Below are positions 41,686 to 50,488 of a DNA stretch of 64,000 nucleotides, in pieces. Source of the stretch: BM003 sp963783695 (lineage in GTDB: Bacteria > Pseudomonadota > Gammaproteobacteria > Steroidobacterales > BM003); NCBI GenBank assembly GCA_963783695.1, contig CAWAOM010000001.1, positions 682,001 through 746,000 on the forward strand. The letters run 5' to 3'. The position numbers and the translations under genes were made by a program. The notes under the pieces were generated by a model. It did not search any database. It worked only from the letters and a program-made list of their open reading frames with translations, and had not been told where the DNA came from. Position 1 is the first letter of the stretch; every line of letters begins with the position of its first letter.

Positions 41686-44130
41686 ATGAACGAGAGAAAC
41701 ACCTACGAGCCCGTGGTGGATGCCCTGGGCGAGGACCAGACCTACCAGGCATGCGAAGCGTCGGAACTCGGGTTTTCCACCACGGCGGAAATCGCACGGC
41801 CCGGAACCGTAGTGGGTCAGGAACGGGCCCGCTCGGCACTCGAAATGGGTGCGCGCATACAGGGCACCGGCTTCAATCTGTACGTTCTCGGTCCGCCCGG
41901 CAGCAGCCGTCACGAGATGGTGCGTCAGTTTCTGCATGACGAGGCAGTGCGCAAGGAAACGGCCGATGACTGGTGCTATGTCTATAACTTTTCCGACTCA
42001 CGCAAACCACAGGGCCTGTCGCTGCCGCCCGGACGCGGCACTCGCTTCTGCAGCGATATGGGCCAGCTCGTCGAGGATCTCAGCGCGTCGTTGCCGGCCG
42101 CATTTGAAAGCGAAAGCTATCGCAACCGGATAACTGAGATCGAGCAGGCTTTTCAGCGCCGCAGTCGCGAGGGACTCGAAGCCCTGCAGAAAGAGGCAGA
42201 GGACCACGGCATGGGCCTGATGCCAACGCCGCAGGGATTCGCAATCGCCCCGATGCGCGATGGCGAAATTATATCGGAGGAGGACTTTGAAAAATTGCCG
42301 GAGGATGAACGGACAAAGGCGCGGGCCGCGATCGAAAATCTCACCGGCAAGCTGCGGCAACACTTTGAAAATCTCCCGATCTGGCAAAAGGAACATCGCC
42401 GCAGGGTCCGCGAAGTCGACCGTGAAACGGCTCTGCTGGCGGTCACGGCATTGATCCGTGAATTGCAGGACAAGTACCAGGATCTTGAACGCGTGCGAGA
42501 GTACCTCGACCGGGTCCAGGCCGACATTCTGGAAAATGTCCGCCACTTTCTGCCCTCGGAGGCCGATAGTGGGGGCGGCCTTCCCGAGCAACTTGGAATG
42601 TCGCGCGAACACTGGCTGCGCAGATACCATGTCAACGTGCTGGTGGACAATCGCCATGTGTCCGGGGCGCCGGTCGTTTATGAAAGCAACCCGACTCACG
42701 ACAACCTGGTCGGGCGGATCGAGCACATTACCCAGTTCGGCACGCTGAGCACGGATTTCTCCATGATTCACGCTGGCGCATTGCAGACAGCCAATGGCGG
42801 ATTCCTGATCCTCGATGCCGAGCGGCTGTTGCAACAGCCGATGGCCTGGGAGAGTCTCAAACGCGCGCTCTATGGTGGTACCGTCAGGATCGAATCGCTG
42901 GCGCAAATTCTCGGAATCATCACCACCGAGGGCATCGACCCCGATCCAATGCCGCTTGATATCAAGATCGTGTTGATCGGCGCCCGGATGCTCTACTACC
43001 TGCTGTGTGAGTACGATCCGGATTTCCAGGAACTGTTCAAGGTCGCGGCCGATTTCGAGGATCACCTCGACCGCACTCCGGCGAACACACGCCTGTACGC
43101 ATCGATGCTCGCCGGAATTGCACAGCAGCGCGGATTGCTGGCTGTGGATGCTGCCGCGATCGCCAGGGTCATAGAGCACAGTGCGCGAATGTGCGAGGAC
43201 TCAACGCGGCTATCAACGCGGCTGCGCAGTCTCGGCGATTTGCTGTGCGAGGCTGACTACCATTGCCGCAAGCGCGAAGGCTCGTTAATCGGCGTAAGCG
43301 ACGTTGCGACCGCGATCAATGGACGCGTGACTCGCATGGACCGGGTCCGCAGCAATATCTATGAGGCAATCGAGCGCGGTGAAATCCTCATTGCTACCGA
43401 AGGCTGGCGGGTGGGGCAGATCAATGCGCTGTCGGTCATGCAGCTCGGAGAATTTGTGTTTGGACAACCGTCGCGGATCACAGCCACGGTGCGCGTCGGT
43501 GAGGGCGACGTGGTAGATGTCGAGCGTGAAGTCGAGCTTGGTGGCGCCGTTCACAGCAAGGGAGTGCTGATCCTGTCTTCGTTTCTCGGTGCACGCTATG
43601 CGCGGGCATTGCCATTGTCACTACAGGCAAGCCTGGTTTTCGAGCAACACTACGGCGGCATCGATGGCGACAGTGCCTCGCTGGCCGAACTGTGTGTCTT
43701 ACTGTCGGCGCTCGCTGATATTCCGATCAATCAGGCGCTCGCGATCACCGGTTCGGTCAACCAGCTCGGCCGGGCCCAGGCTATCGGCGGTGTTAATGAA
43801 AAAATCGAGGGATTTTTCGATGTGTGCCAGCGGCGCGGTCTGTGCGGCGGCCAGGGGGTCTTGATACCGGCGGAAAACGTACCGCACCTGATGCTCGAGG
43901 AGAGAGTCCGGGCTGCGATCATCCAGGGCAAATTCGCAATTTATCCGGTGCGTACGGTCGACCAGGCCATGAGCCTCCTGATGCGGGCCGATGCCGGTGA
44001 GGCCGATGCCGACGGCTGTTATCCGGCGGACAGTATAAACGGCAGGATTCAGCGGGCGCTGGAGGACATGGCGCGCCGACGTCAGGATTTTTCGAAGGGC
44101 CCGGGCGACGATGACGGCGAGGAGAAATAG
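41686..44130 (+). CDS. Lon-related ATP-dependent protease (AAA_32 / LonP family)
   Basis: 814 residues. An N-terminal AAA-type ATPase part contains a degenerate P-loop, GPPGSSRHEMVRQFL, lacking the usual Lys; a long coiled coil (residues ~140-290) follows; Walker-B-like GGFLILDAERLL lies near 370. The C-terminal Lon protease domain has the serine at 663 in GGIDGDSASLAELCVLLSAL and the lysine at 706 in NEKIEGFF, 43 residues apart as in E. coli Lon. The serine-lysine pair predicts an active peptidase. It is followed two bases later by a USP-like gene. Confidence 0.9.
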   Translation: MNERNTYEPVVDALGEDQTYQACEASELGFSTTAEIARPGTVVGQERARSALEMGARIQGTGFNLYVLGPPGSSRHEMVRQFLHDEAVRKETADDWCYVYNFSDSRKPQGLSLPPGRGTRFCSDMGQLVEDLSASLPAAFESESYRNRITEIEQAFQRRSREGLEALQKEAEDHGMGLMPTPQGFAIAPMRDGEIISEEDFEKLPEDERTKARAAIENLTGKLRQHFENLPIWQKEHRRRVREVDRETALLAVTALIRELQDKYQDLERVREYLDRVQADILENVRHFLPSEADSGGGLPEQLGMSREHWLRRYHVNVLVDNRHVSGAPVVYESNPTHDNLVGRIEHITQFGTLSTDFSMIHAGALQTANGGFLILDAERLLQQPMAWESLKRALYGGTVRIESLAQILGIITTEGIDPDPMPLDIKIVLIGARMLYYLLCEYDPDFQELFKVAADFEDHLDRTPANTRLYASMLAGIAQQRGLLAVDAAAIARVIEHSARMCEDSTRLSTRLRSLGDLLCEADYHCRKREGSLIGVSDVATAINGRVTRMDRVRSNIYEAIERGEILIATEGWRVGQINALSVMQLGEFVFGQPSRITATVRVGEGDVVDVEREVELGGAVHSKGVLILSSFLGARYARALPLSLQASLVFEQHYGGIDGDSASLAELCVLLSALADIPINQALAITGSVNQLGRAQAIGGVNEKIEGFFDVCQRRGLCGGQGVLIPAENVPHLMLEERVRAAIIQGKFAIYPVRTVDQAMSLLMRADAGEADADGCYPADSINGRIQRALEDMARRRQDFSKGPGDDDGEEK

Positions 44131-44132
44131 GC

Positions 44133-45005
44133 ATGCCGCGTCGGGCCCGAACCCAGCGCATCCTCATTGCTCTCGACCCGGCTGCGCCGGACGGCGCAAC
44201 GCTCGATGCACTGACCGGCCTGGTCGCACCCGGGCCCTGGAAGATTTGCGGTCTGTTCATTGAGGATGTTGCGCTGATCGGACTCGGATCCTTATCTTTC
44301 GTGCGCGAGGTTGCGCTGGATACCGGGGTCGAGCGCGCAATGAGCCGCGGCCAGCTCGAGCTTCAGGTGCAGGCGCAGGGGATGCGGGTTGAGCGGACGC
44401 TGACGGAGTCTGTGCGCCGGTTTTCGCTGCAACCGGATTTCAAAGTCATTCGGGGCAAGGTGCTGGAGGAACTCAGCCGCGAGGCCGAGAATGCCGACCT
44501 CGTCGTTGTCGGTCGCTCACCCGCGCAGGCGGGGCCGCGCTGTTGGATGGGAATTCGTCTCGGCAGTCTCGCGGCAAAAATAGGTGGCGTGCTGGCGATT
44601 GTCCAGGACGCCTGGCTGACGGGTCAAAGTGTCGCCCTGATCTACGACGGTTCGGAATGCGCGGGCAGGTGCAGGGTACTGGCGCAGAGAATAGCGCAAA
44701 GAGAGGGTCTGTTTTTGACCGTGATACTTGTGGGTGGCGTTCGCGACTGCGTCCACTGGCGGGATGCCCTCCGAGCCGATGCGGTTGTGGCACCCGTGCA
44801 GCATTGGAACCGCATAGATCCTTCGCGACTCGGCGAGCTTGGCAAGTACGCCGGTGCTGCCGCTGCCCGGGTCATCGTGTTGCCCGGTCATCTGGAAAAA
44901 CAACATCCGGAACTGATCGAATCCCTGCTGAGTCAGCTCGAGTGTTCGATCATTGCCGTGGGCGACACCGACCCGGACGACGCCGCGACCGGGCAACGAT
45001 GTTGA
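44133..45005 (+). CDS. Universal-stress-protein-like protein
   Basis: 290 residues. Two USP-like halves are suggested: RILIALDPAAPDGATLDALT at the start with ADLVVVGRSPAQAG near 150, then SVALIYDGSECAGRCRVLAQ and SIIAVGDTDPDDAA at the end. The ATP-binding GxxG(9)G(S/T) loop is not clear. It starts two bases after the Lon-related gene and probably shares its transcript. The call is by fold rhythm rather than a firm family match. Confidence 0.5.
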   Translation: MPRRARTQRILIALDPAAPDGATLDALTGLVAPGPWKICGLFIEDVALIGLGSLSFVREVALDTGVERAMSRGQLELQVQAQGMRVERTLTESVRRFSLQPDFKVIRGKVLEELSREAENADLVVVGRSPAQAGPRCWMGIRLGSLAAKIGGVLAIVQDAWLTGQSVALIYDGSECAGRCRVLAQRIAQREGLFLTVILVGGVRDCVHWRDALRADAVVAPVQHWNRIDPSRLGELGKYAGAAAARVIVLPGHLEKQHPELIESLLSQLECSIIAVGDTDPDDAATGQRC

Positions 45006-45009
45006 ACGC

Positions 45010-45483
45010 CTAAGGCCGGTGACTGCTTATGTTCGCGTAGTGAGCACCGGAATTCATCGTGGCGAAACTATCGCCGCTGACGCGTAGCAATTCCTCGTGA
45101 TCGCCGGCCTCGAAAAAGACTTCGGCCTGGCCCCTCAGGTGTTCGTCCACGATCGTGTCGAGTCCGTAGGCCGCACCGATCGCTGGTACGGCCCCGGCGA
45201 CACAGTCAGCGAAAATCCGCGTCACGTCCGACTCGTTGGCGAGTTCGAGGCGGCGCTCCGTCAATTCGCGAACGGCGCCAACCCGCAGTGCGTGCGTGGC
45301 CGGCAAAATGGCAAGGACAAATCCATCGTTGTCACGAAGCAGCACGCCTTTGGCAATTTTTTCGCCGGAGATATGGGCCGCCTCGGCGGTCTCCATGCTA
45401 CTCCCGGTAAGCGGGTGGATAACGATGTCATAGTCGGCCTGGTGTTTTGCCAAATGTTGTTCAATTTTTGCCGGGATGCTCAT
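45010..45483 (-). CDS. YbaK/EbsC-domain aminoacyl-tRNA deacylase-like protein
   Basis: 157 residues: SIPAKIEQHLAKHQADYDIV, then GEKIAKGVLLRDNDGFVLAI with the conserved Lys, FADCVAGAVPAIGAAYGLDT and VFFEAGDHEELLRVSGDSF. The pattern matches free-standing editing domains related to ProXp/YbaK that hydrolyse mischarged Ala- or Cys-tRNA(Pro). ATG 45483 follows AGGAGG closely; the longer frame to 45762 is not coding-like. Convergent with the USP-like gene, four bases apart. Confidence 0.85.
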   Translation of the reverse strand: MSIPAKIEQHLAKHQADYDIVIHPLTGSSMETAEAAHISGEKIAKGVLLRDNDGFVLAILPATHALRVGAVRELTERRLELANESDVTRIFADCVAGAVPAIGAAYGLDTIVDEHLRGQAEVFFEAGDHEELLRVSGDSFATMNSGAHYANISSHRP

Positions 45484-45581
45484 GCTCGATCCTCCTGTTG
45501 ACGGCATCAGTAAGTACGGTGTTCCTGGCTTTGCCGGATCCCCTCGCGATGACCGCGAGGCCTGATTGGCTACGCATAAAG

Positions 45582-46712
45582 CTAACTCCCACTGGCTTCG
45601 TCCATGTGCAGCGTTTGCCCGCAGGGGCGTTGAATATCTTCCTCGAAACGCTCGACGAGTCGCTCGGTGACAAAGCGGCAGGAATTGTGTCGAAGATAGT
45701 CGCGGCGCTGGCAGGCATAGGGCAACCCCTGTTCGGTGGCAATCTCCAGCGCATCCAGACAAATGCCGTTGCCGAGTTCGTTCGCCGTCGAGCGCAACAG
45801 CTGGAAAAGCTCAAACAAGACCGCTCGCGCCGGACGGGTAGCGCCCTTATTGGTAGTCACGAAGTCCGCATCGAGTCCGAAGTGGCAGGCACGGAAAAGA
45901 TTCTCGCGCAGTAACCAATGGTCGAGACCTCGCATCAGGCGCGGATCGAGCCCGAAGCGCGGGGTTTCCGCTACGTAGACCGCGAGTGTCTGGATCAGGC
46001 CCGCCAGCGCCACCGCATGCGCAATGGTCGGTTGGGCATCCGGGTTGCGAATCTCGATCGTACCGAAATCCGGATGGAAGCGGGCGCTCCAGTGAATGTC
46101 CTTGATCGAGCGCACAACGCCGGCGCGCAACGCCGTTTGGTAACGTGTCTCGAACTCACCCCAGTTGGCAAACACGGGTGGGATTCCGGAATTCGGCGTA
46201 ACGGCCAGGAGGCGATGCCGATAGCATTCGTGGCCGCTGTCATAGCTGCGCCAGAAAGGCGAATTGGCGCTCAGCACGGTCAGCAGCGGCAGGCTTGGGA
46301 CCAGGCGGCGTAACGCCGCAGTCGCCTGGTCGGCAGATTTCATACCCACATGGACATGGGTGGCATAAGTGATCTGGCTGTGGGCCAGGTATCCCCGCTG
46401 GCGCTCTATCCGCAGGTAGCGGGGAAGCGGTGTTATCAGGGCGAGGCGCCGACTGAACGGATGGGTGCCCGCGCCGCACAATGCCATCCCGAGAGTCTTG
46501 CAGCGATCGAGGAGTCCGCGGGCGGTGGCGATGAGATTGTCGCGTAGCTCGGCGATGGTCTCGCATTTCCCGCTGTTTATTTCGACCGCCGACTGAATGA
46601 ATTCGGGGTGCACCCGTTCCGCCTCAGGATACAACTCCATCAGTGGCACGATGCCGTCGCGCAAATCCAGCGTGTCGCCGTCGAGAAGCTGTAGCTCGAG
46701 TTCCAGCCCCAC
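45582..46712 (-). CDS. GCS2-family carboxylate-amine ligase (YbdK-like)
   Basis: 376 residues from GTG 46712: GLELELQLLDGDTLDL, QSAVEINSGKCETIAELRDN, GAGTHPFSRR, THVHVGMKSADQA and DIHWSARFHPDFGTIEIRNPD follow the glutamate-cysteine ligase type 2 family (YbdK). Such enzymes join glutamate or a similar acid to an amine; E. coli YbdK has weak GCS activity. The start is not clean: residues upstream of the GTG (RFNPCPVHT) look like part of the protein, and the frame is open back to about 46769 without ATG/GTG/TTG. It overlaps or abuts the M20 stop, suggesting coupling. Confidence 0.85.
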   Translation of the reverse strand: MGLELELQLLDGDTLDLRDGIVPLMELYPEAERVHPEFIQSAVEINSGKCETIAELRDNLIATARGLLDRCKTLGMALCGAGTHPFSRRLALITPLPRYLRIERQRGYLAHSQITYATHVHVGMKSADQATAALRRLVPSLPLLTVLSANSPFWRSYDSGHECYRHRLLAVTPNSGIPPVFANWGEFETRYQTALRAGVVRSIKDIHWSARFHPDFGTIEIRNPDAQPTIAHAVALAGLIQTLAVYVAETPRFGLDPRLMRGLDHWLLRENLFRACHFGLDADFVTTNKGATRPARAVLFELFQLLRSTANELGNGICLDALEIATEQGLPYACQRRDYLRHNSCRFVTERLVERFEEDIQRPCGQTLHMDEASGS

Positions 46713-46765
46713 AGTGTGTACTGGGCATGGATTGAAACGCAGCGGGGCGGGGCCTCGCGCGTTGT

Positions 46766-47944
46766 CTATATACGCCTCCAGTTATGGTCGCTCATGGCCT
46801 CTCTCGCGACTGCGTCGAAAAAGTCCGCACCCACCATCAGCACATCCTCGTCGATATCGAACGCCGGACTGTGCAGGGGTATGGGTTCCCAATCGGGTGC
46901 TCTGGCGCCGAACCGTACGTAACAACCCGGGCAGACATCGAGATAGTAGGAGAAATCCTCGGATCCCATACTCGGGTATTCGGTACCCGGAACGGCAGGC
47001 TCCCCGACAACATGACATGCGGCGCGGCGCGCTATGGCGGCCTCGCGCGGACTGTTGACGACCGGTGGGTTACCCGTCTGTATCTCTAATTCGACACGGG
47101 CATCGTATAGAGTGGCCGTTGCCTCGACCATGCGCCGCAATCCGCTGTGAAGCTGCTCCCGGACATCGTCCAGTGTCGTACGAATGGTGCCCTTGAGCAC
47201 AGCGTTCTCGGCAATGACATTGGCGGCCGAGCCTCCCTCAATGTGGCCGATCGTCACCACCGACGGATGAAGCGGATTGATCTCGCGCGAGACCAGGGTT
47301 TGGATTGCCGTGATCAGGAATCCGGCAATCACTATCGCATCGGTGGCCTCGTGCGGCCGAGCACCGTGGCCGCCGCGGCCCCTGATGCGAATCCTGAACC
47401 GGTCCGACTGCGCGGTCATGACTCCGGGGGCGACCATGATCTGACCGGTCAGATACTGGTGTGTGACATGCCCGGCAAAAATCGAGCGTACGTTTTCGAG
47501 GGCGCCATCGGCGATGGTCTTGCGGGATCCGGATCCGCGTTCTTCGGCCGGTTGGAATAACAGCACGACCGGCTCCGGGGGTGGCGCAGCTGTCAGCAAG
47601 CGTGCGGCACCCAGTACCATCGCTATGTGGGCATCATGTCCGCAGGCATGCATGGCGTTGCCATTATCCGGGGCAAACGGCAGCCCTGTGGTCTCATGGC
47701 CCGGCAGGGCATCCATTTCGGCGCGTAGCGCGATAGCATCAGCATCGTTGTCCATGCCGGCGATCCGTGCGGTGACGGCGCTGCCCGCGCCATCATAGCG
47801 ATACTCGAGCCCCATGGCCGCAAGTTCGTCGGTGATACGGCCGGCCGTTTTCACTTCTTCGAACGAAAGTTCAGGCTCGCTGTGAATGGCGCGGCGAACT
47901 TCGCGCATCCACGGCAGCAGTGGTGCCGATTTGTACTGCGACAT
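46766..47944 (-). CDS. M20-family amidohydrolase/carboxypeptidase
   Basis: 392 residues. Metal-binding landmarks: ALRAEMDALPGHETTGLPFA, NAMHACGHDAHIAMVLGAA, FQPAEERGSG and, near the end, YPSMGSEDFSYYLDVCPGCY. The dimerisation part contains RGRGGHGARPHEATDAI. These are the M20D (hippurate/IAA-amino-acid hydrolase) signatures; the acyl-amino-acid substrate is unknown. ATG 47944 has AGGAGG eight bases upstream. It is followed directly by the GCS2 ligase gene, so an amide is perhaps made and cleaved by neighbours, though that is only inferred. Confidence 0.9.
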   Translation of the reverse strand: MSQYKSAPLLPWMREVRRAIHSEPELSFEEVKTAGRITDELAAMGLEYRYDGAGSAVTARIAGMDNDADAIALRAEMDALPGHETTGLPFAPDNGNAMHACGHDAHIAMVLGAARLLTAAPPPEPVVLLFQPAEERGSGSRKTIADGALENVRSIFAGHVTHQYLTGQIMVAPGVMTAQSDRFRIRIRGRGGHGARPHEATDAIVIAGFLITAIQTLVSREINPLHPSVVTIGHIEGGSAANVIAENAVLKGTIRTTLDDVREQLHSGLRRMVEATATLYDARVELEIQTGNPPVVNSPREAAIARRAACHVVGEPAVPGTEYPSMGSEDFSYYLDVCPGCYVRFGARAPDWEPIPLHSPAFDIDEDVLMVGADFFDAVAREAMSDHNWRRI

Positions 47945-48050
47945 AACCGATCCTCCTGGCCGTTGATGCAACAGAAGTCAGCGGGTCAGTGCATGGCCAA
48001 ACGGCGACCGGGAGCTTCCGGCAACTAATATGCTGGCACCCGGTTGAAGC

Positions 48051-48488
48051 TCAGCTGGCCTGTTCCAGACCCCGGCAGATTGCATCGATGTCATAATCGA
48101 TCAGGTTCTTCCCGAGTTCCGCGGTCACGCTTTTGCGAACCTCTTCGCTTAATGCTCCACGCAGCTGGCCGAGAAAATCCGGCGGTGCAACCAGTGCGAG
48201 CTCGTCATAGAGGGCCCGGGTCCGAGCGGATTCCAGCAGTTCGCCAATCTCGGAGGCGAAAATCCCGGATTCCCGGTCCTTCGGTGTGTGACGGGTCGCC
48301 ATCGCATGACGCCCCTGGCCGGCGCTGTCAAAAGTCCGGCCCGGGCGATCGGCGACGAGGTCAATGTCCTTGCGACGGCTCGCAGGGTGTTCGAGAGTGC
48401 GCCAGACTACCGGTTCGCGGCCGGCCTTGTCCGTGGCGTAGATTTTCGCCCCGGCGCTGTGGGCCACGACAATCCATCGAGTTGCCAT
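48051..48488 (-). CDS. Host-attachment-family protein (PF10116-like)
   Basis: 145 residues: ATRWIVVAHSAGAKIYATDK, LEHPASRRKDIDLVADRPGR, HTPKDRESGIFASEIGELLE and LVAPPDFLGQLRGAL. This is the pattern of proteins named after Agrobacterium AtsE-type attachment, resembling an archaeal-eRF1/pelota-like fold; the molecular function is unknown. ATG 48488 lies five bases after AGGAGG; the adjacent upstream ATG is too close to it. Members often occur in stress or low-oxygen gene sets, matching the neighbours here. Confidence 0.85.
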   Translation of the reverse strand: MATRWIVVAHSAGAKIYATDKAGREPVVWRTLEHPASRRKDIDLVADRPGRTFDSAGQGRHAMATRHTPKDRESGIFASEIGELLESARTRALYDELALVAPPDFLGQLRGALSEEVRKSVTAELGKNLIDYDIDAICRGLEQAS

Positions 48489-48573
48489 CATTGCCTCCTG
48501 CAAATGCATTTGGCCCTGATGATCATGTAGCGCCGATTGCGCTCGACGCGCTATCGGGAATTCTACCTACCGC

Positions 48574-49866
48574 TCAGCGAAGGCTATCCAGATATTCATC
48601 CGGAACGGTAAGAAAGCCCGTTTGCACCTGGCCGGGGTCGCCCGGCTCAGTCCATGCCAACATCAACCCGCCCGGGCTCGCCACGGCCTGGGGAAAGCCC
48701 GCCAGGCGGCTTGCAGCAAGAGTGTGCAGCATCAGTTCGGCGAGTTTGCCGTGGTTACGATCGACAAACGCCACGCGCAGCGTGGCGCGGCCTTCTTGAT
48801 CCGCGGCACCAAGCCATGAAACAGCCGCCGTTTGAGGATCGATGAGCACGATATCGACGCGCCCCAGCGGATCATCCGCATCGATAACGACCGGTGCAGC
48901 GAATCCGATTGCGGATGAAAACGCCACCTGCACGCGTGGGTTTCCTTGCGCAGCCGTAAACCACGCAACTGCGGCAGAATCTCCGATCATGTCGAGCGCG
49001 GGTCCATTGACCGGGCAGGCAGGCATCTCCCAGCCATCGTCAGCCACCGCTTGTGGATCGCTCCAGCCCTGCGGACCCATGCGGCTGTAAAAAATGTCCC
49101 TGATCTCGTGCTCGCTACGATTGCGAAAGACGATTAGCGCTTTGTCGCCGGCGACAGCCGCATCGGTCTGACAGCAGTCGCAGACCAGGCCGTCGACAAG
49201 GCTCTGTTGCAAAACGCCATTGTCGCTATCGAGCAAGGCGTAACGAAGCGTCATGCCGCCATGTTGTCCCGAATTATCCAGGCGGCCACCTCGCTGCCCG
49301 GTTGCCTGTGTCTCGCGGCCGTCGAGCCAGATCACACCGGTTTCTCCGCGCCACGAGAACAGGCTGACAAAACCATGTTCCGTTGTGGTGCCATCGTTGT
49401 GCGGACTGGCTGGCGCGGACCAGGTTTCCCCGCCGTCGGGCGATTGGCTGATCATGACGTCGTACGCGTAGACACCGCCCTCGCGCTTTGCCAGCCAGTG
49501 TGCGGCGAGACGCGCACCCGGCAGCGCGACCACGGATGGGAAGTCGGCCCAGTTTACGAACCAGTTGCTTCCCTCGGCTATGTTCCGAGGAGCCTGCCAT
49601 TCGCCAGCATCGTACTGGCTGTATCTCAGCCGCCAGTGGTTGCTATCGGTACCCGGCTCGAGCCAGCTGAAAAGCACTCCACCGGTATCATCCGACGCAA
49701 GGTGGGGAGTCCGCGCACCGGCTCCGGCCGGACTTTGCAACAAATTAAAACTCATCGCTGCGGCGGGTGCAGGTGCGCTGATCGCGCGTCCCGGCAACGA
49801 CAGCAGCAGTACTGCGATGCAGCAAATTATGGGAAGTGTTCCCCGCACGGCCGACACTGTCCTCAT
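48574..49866 (-). CDS. Secreted sialidase/BNR-repeat-like protein with a Cys cluster
   Basis: 430 residues: signal peptide (LPIICCIAVLLLSLPGRAIS), then beta-propeller-type repeats with Asp-box-like turns (QSPDGGETWSAP, FYSRMGPQGWSDP). The motif VDGLVCDCCQTDAA is a cluster of three Cys (CxCC), and a further Cys lies in GWEMPACPVNGP. Sialidase activity is doubtful because the catalytic Arg triad is not evident. It is divergent from a Cus-type efflux operon, so copper-related function is an inference. ATG 49866 follows AAGAGGAGAG closely; the 200-residue open frame further upstream is not coding-like. Confidence 0.75.
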   Translation of the reverse strand: MRTVSAVRGTLPIICCIAVLLLSLPGRAISAPAPAAAMSFNLLQSPAGAGARTPHLASDDTGGVLFSWLEPGTDSNHWRLRYSQYDAGEWQAPRNIAEGSNWFVNWADFPSVVALPGARLAAHWLAKREGGVYAYDVMISQSPDGGETWSAPASPHNDGTTTEHGFVSLFSWRGETGVIWLDGRETQATGQRGGRLDNSGQHGGMTLRYALLDSDNGVLQQSLVDGLVCDCCQTDAAVAGDKALIVFRNRSEHEIRDIFYSRMGPQGWSDPQAVADDGWEMPACPVNGPALDMIGDSAAVAWFTAAQGNPRVQVAFSSAIGFAAPVVIDADDPLGRVDIVLIDPQTAAVSWLGAADQEGRATLRVAFVDRNHGKLAELMLHTLAASRLAGFPQAVASPGGLMLAWTEPGDPGQVQTGFLTVPDEYLDSLR

Positions 49867-49995
49867 CTCTCTCCTCTTATCAATCAGCCGCCAATCAGCT
49901 GATGAGTCCCACACTGTGGCAGGCCGGAACATGTGACCGGGGCCCTTGCCATGTAGTCGCCACGGTAATATTCTGGCTCGACTGTTGCAAAAGCC

Positions 49996-50436
49996 ATGTA
50001 TCCAATGAGTTTGCGTCTCCTGCGTAAGTTTTCCCCAAGCATAGCCCGAACGACGCTCGGGCTGTTTGTCGCGGTATGGATGAACATGGCTGCGCAGCCC
50101 TGTCTGATGGCGCTGGAATCGGATGGCTCGAACGACCAGGCGGCAATGACGGCGGACGCTCACGGTGACGAGCATTGCCCGCATTGCCCGCCAGAGGAAA
50201 TGCCCGATTCGTCGGGTGACGATCTCTGCAGTTTTGTCGGCGCCTATGATTATGACGCCCGCACGCCTAATTCCGACTCCAAGCTGAAGATTCAGTCGCC
50301 AGGTGCCATGGCGGTTGACTGGGCCGCTCTGGTTGCTGCTCCAGCACGTCCTGCTCGCCTTCCGCGCGCCGCCGAACCTGACGACCCTCATCACCATCCG
50401 CCACCTTTCCTGAATTTCTGCCGCTTTATCGAATAG
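49996..50436 (+). CDS. Small exported Cys/His protein before the Cus-type operon
   Basis: 146 residues: an N-terminal hydrophobic segment (residues ~18-40, TTLGLFVAVWMNMAAQPCLM), then DAHGDEHCPHCPPEEMPDSS with a HxxCxxC metal-binding motif and a late His-rich DDPHHHPPPF. This resembles small metal-binding proteins of the CopL/DUF2946 type found with copper resistance genes. It lies 52 bp before the outer-membrane component on the same strand. Alternative start ATG 50005. Confidence 0.7.
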   Translation: MYPMSLRLLRKFSPSIARTTLGLFVAVWMNMAAQPCLMALESDGSNDQAAMTADAHGDEHCPHCPPEEMPDSSGDDLCSFVGAYDYDARTPNSDSKLKIQSPGAMAVDWAALVAAPARPARLPRAAEPDDPHHHPPPFLNFCRFIE

Positions 50437-50488
50437 CCCCTGCTGCGATTTCGGACTGTCCGTTCGCCGTCTCAAGAGGTAGCTATCG

